From UBA9655 sp964597045 (GTDB lineage: Bacteria; Pseudomonadota; Alphaproteobacteria; UBA9655), in assembly GCA_964597045.1 (NCBI GenBank), contig CAZQWE010000004.1, positions 62,001 through 126,000 of the forward strand: a stretch of DNA of 64,000 bases, written 5' to 3'. The translations under genes were made by a program, and so were the position numbers. The stretch's first letter is position 1, and every line of letters starts with the position of its first letter. Of the stretch, positions 62,458 to 64,000 are shown in pieces. The notes beneath the pieces are model-generated. The model was not told the origin of the DNA, made no database searches, and saw only the letters and a program-made list of their open reading frames with translations.

Positions 62458-63680
62458 AAGATCACCTCAGCTTTCTCAAACCCAGTGAAACGCGCTTTAA
62501 CAATAGAGCCCGCTTGAGCAGGCCCGTTCAAATGAACTTTAAAGAAATGCTCACTATGACCATAGGTTTCATCCTCAAGCAAAACATGGCATTCCTTACC
62601 GATAAACCTTGCCATCGTTCTTTCTAATTGCTTTTGGCCTGCCTCACGAAGACGAGATGCTCTCTCTTTGATCACGTCTCCTTTTACCTGAGGCATGCGT
62701 GCTGCAGGCGTTCCAGGCCTTGGGGAGTAGGGGAATACATGGAGGAAGCTCAGGTCACACTCTTCAACAATCTTAAGAGTGTTTTCAAACATCTCCTCAG
62801 TTTCTGTTGGAAATCCGGCAATGATATCTGCTCCAAAAGTTACGTCAGGCCTAAGTTTTCTGAGTGTTTCACAAACCTGAATTGCATCCTCGCGTAAATG
62901 GCGGCGCTTCATACGCTTTAAAATCATATTATCTCCATTTTGAAGGCTGAGGTGGAAATGGGGCATGAGACGTTCTTCTCTTTCAAAAACAGCGAGGAGA
63001 TCAGGCGCCACTTCAACCGAATCCAATGAAGATATCCGAAGTCGTGGAAGTTCTGGAACTTGCATAAGCAGGCGCTTTACGATTTGCCCTAAGGTGGGTT
63101 GTCCGGGCAAATCCTCACCATAGGCTGTAATATCAACACCTGTCAGAACAATCTCTTTAAAACCTTTCTCAAGCAAAAGCCTCGTTTGATCCACAATCAC
63201 CCCAAAAGGCACACTTCGGCTGTTACCACGCCCATAGGGAATCGTACAGAAGGTACACCTATGGTTACACCCATTCTGGACTTGGATAAAAGCTCTAGCT
63301 CTTCCATCAAAACCAGCAATAAGATGCTCTGCCGTTTCTTTGACAGACATGATATCATTGACAATGATTCGCTCTTCTTCAGCAAAGTATTTTGCCTCAA
63401 GCTTTTCCGAATTCCCAAGAATTTGATCAACCTCGGGCATTTTTGCAAATCCATCTGGATTTATTTGAGCTCCACAACCGGTCACAATGATTTTCATATC
63501 TGGATGATTACGCCTATATTTCCGAATGGTTTGGCGAGCTTGACGCTCTGCTTCAGCAGTGACAGCGCAGGTGTTAAATATAACCGCATTTTCAAGGCCA
63601 GCTTTTAGGGCGTTTTCACGAATAATCTCTGACTCAAAGGCATTGAGTCGGCAACCAAAAGTAACTATTTCCGTTGTCAT
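62454..63680 (-). CDS. mtaB: tRNA t6A37 methylthiotransferase
   Basis: A 408-aa radical-SAM enzyme that thiomethylates t6A at position 37. The N-terminal iron-sulfur domain has TFGCRLNAFES and FNTCAVT; the radical-SAM cluster is CNHRCTFCTIP; a C-terminal TRAM domain follows. MtaB rather than MiaB is indicated by the short N-terminus and the GRGNSRS stretch. It lies between dapF and ftsY with ATGA overlaps on both sides. Confidence 0.93.
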   Translation of the reverse strand: MTTEIVTFGCRLNAFESEIIRENALKAGLENAVIFNTCAVTAEAERQARQTIRKYRRNHPDMKIIVTGCGAQINPDGFAKMPEVDQILGNSEKLEAKYFAEEERIIVNDIMSVKETAEHLIAGFDGRARAFIQVQNGCNHRCTFCTIPYGRGNSRSVPFGVIVDQTRLLLEKGFKEIVLTGVDITAYGEDLPGQPTLGQIVKRLLMQVPELPRLRISSLDSVEVAPDLLAVFEREERLMPHFHLSLQNGDNMILKRMKRRHLREDAIQVCETLRKLRPDVTFGADIIAGFPTETEEMFENTLKIVEECDLSFLHVFPYSPRPGTPAARMPQVKGDVIKERASRLREAGQKQLERTMARFIGKECHVLLEDETYGHSEHFFKVHLNGPAQAGSIVKARFTGFEKAEVIL

Positions 63681-64000
63681 GTAAGTTCAAAGGTTCCATT
63701 ATAACAAAATTCAGCGGGTCCTGTTAAATATAAAGGAGTTCCTGGCTTCCAGTCAACATTTAAGCTTCCCCCATCCATTTCGATGACAACAGGTGATTTC
63801 TTAACAAGCCCTAATTTAAGACCCATAGCACCGACAGCACTTGCGCCTGATCCACAGGCGGGAGTAATTCCAGCCCCTCGCTCCCAGACCTTTATCTTTA
63901 TCCTAGCGGGAGAGATAACTTTTGCGAGTTCTATATTCACGCCTTCAGGTGGTTGAAGATTAGGAGCTAAGTCCTTTAAAGAAACCTTATCAAGGTCATC
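63677..64000 (-). CDS. dapF: Diaminopimelate epimerase (partial, N-terminus outside window)
   Basis: The C-terminal 107 residues of DapF, which converts L,L- to meso-diaminopimelate for lysine and peptidoglycan. The second catalytic cysteine is in ERGAGITPACGSGAS, followed by the usual DGGSLNVDW and LTGPAEFCYNGTF. It continues past the right edge with no start seen. First of dapF-mtaB-ftsY. Confidence 0.93.
   Translation of the reverse strand, partial: DDLDKVSLKDLAPNLQPPEGVNIELAKVISPARIKIKVWERGAGITPACGSGASAVGAMGLKLGLVKKSPVVIEMDGGSLNVDWKPGTPLYLTGPAEFCYNGTFELT

Overview
The window is AT-rich, gene-dense chromosome from an alphaproteobacterium, most plausibly a protist-associated or intracellular member of the Holosporales/Rickettsiales side of the class. 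The class is suggested by COQ9 next to rpsU, a two-domain cold-shock protein, LpxI in place of LpxH, a split pntA1-pntA2-pntB transhydrogenase, and the infA-maf-rng-yacG and rseP-bamA-ompH-lpxD-fabZ-lpxA-lpxI-lpxB orders. The lifestyle is an inference from many Sec-signal proteins with eukaryote-like or effector-like modules: F-box-like, LRR, Sel1, pentapeptide, papain-like and nuclease-like. No rRNA, tRNA, CRISPR array or intact insertion sequence was recognised.

Layout. 0-7 kb: polyhydroxybutyrate genes (phasin, phaB), an aminopeptidase/FKBP/CoA-transferase run, a PEBP protein, tandem EamA transporters, and an alkyladenine glycosylase overlapping coq9. 7.6-9.1 kb: rpsU, two tandem small secreted eight-cysteine proteins, and a decayed hicAB locus with a palindromic operator over its promoter. 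9.1-13.9 kb: a flavin oxidoreductase, then truB-rpsO-pnp on the minus strand.

13.9-28.8 kb is an accessory region of exported proteins. It holds an unknown 368-aa protein, an F-box-like/LRR protein with 75-bp DNA repeats, an F-box-like protein, an F-box-like/LRR protein, a 1040-aa Sel1 protein, aspC and ogt, then a CAP protein, a pentapeptide-repeat protein, another F-box-like protein and a papain-like cysteine-protease-like protein. Four successive genes share a 42-bp upstream box at 15159, 16769, 18113 and 20053. The box contains an inverted repeat and, in three of the four copies, a TAGTAT hexamer. It is the strongest candidate here for an undescribed regulatory system.

28.8-40.5 kb: umuDC, lemA-htpX, ndk, a double cold-shock protein, a secreted 641-aa protein with a nuclease-like RGH motif, infA-maf-rng-yacG and an FAD-dependent oxidoreductase. 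Several large palindromic intergenic elements lie here. 40.6-50.2 kb: envelope biogenesis (rseP, bamA, ompH, lpxD, fabZ, lpxA, lpxI, lpxB), interrupted by a frameshifted Sel1 gene. 50.2-61.5 kb: a 1018-aa repeat protein, the transhydrogenase operon, a broken Sel1 gene, a TylF-like methyltransferase, a fifth F-box-like protein, a peptide deformylase and another Sel1 protein. 61.5-64 kb: dapF-mtaB-ftsY in overlapping order on the minus strand.

Taken together, conserved housekeeping operons are interleaved with a lineage-specific exported repertoire. Five F-box-like and five Sel1/TPR genes, two of the latter broken, suggest expansion by duplication followed by decay.
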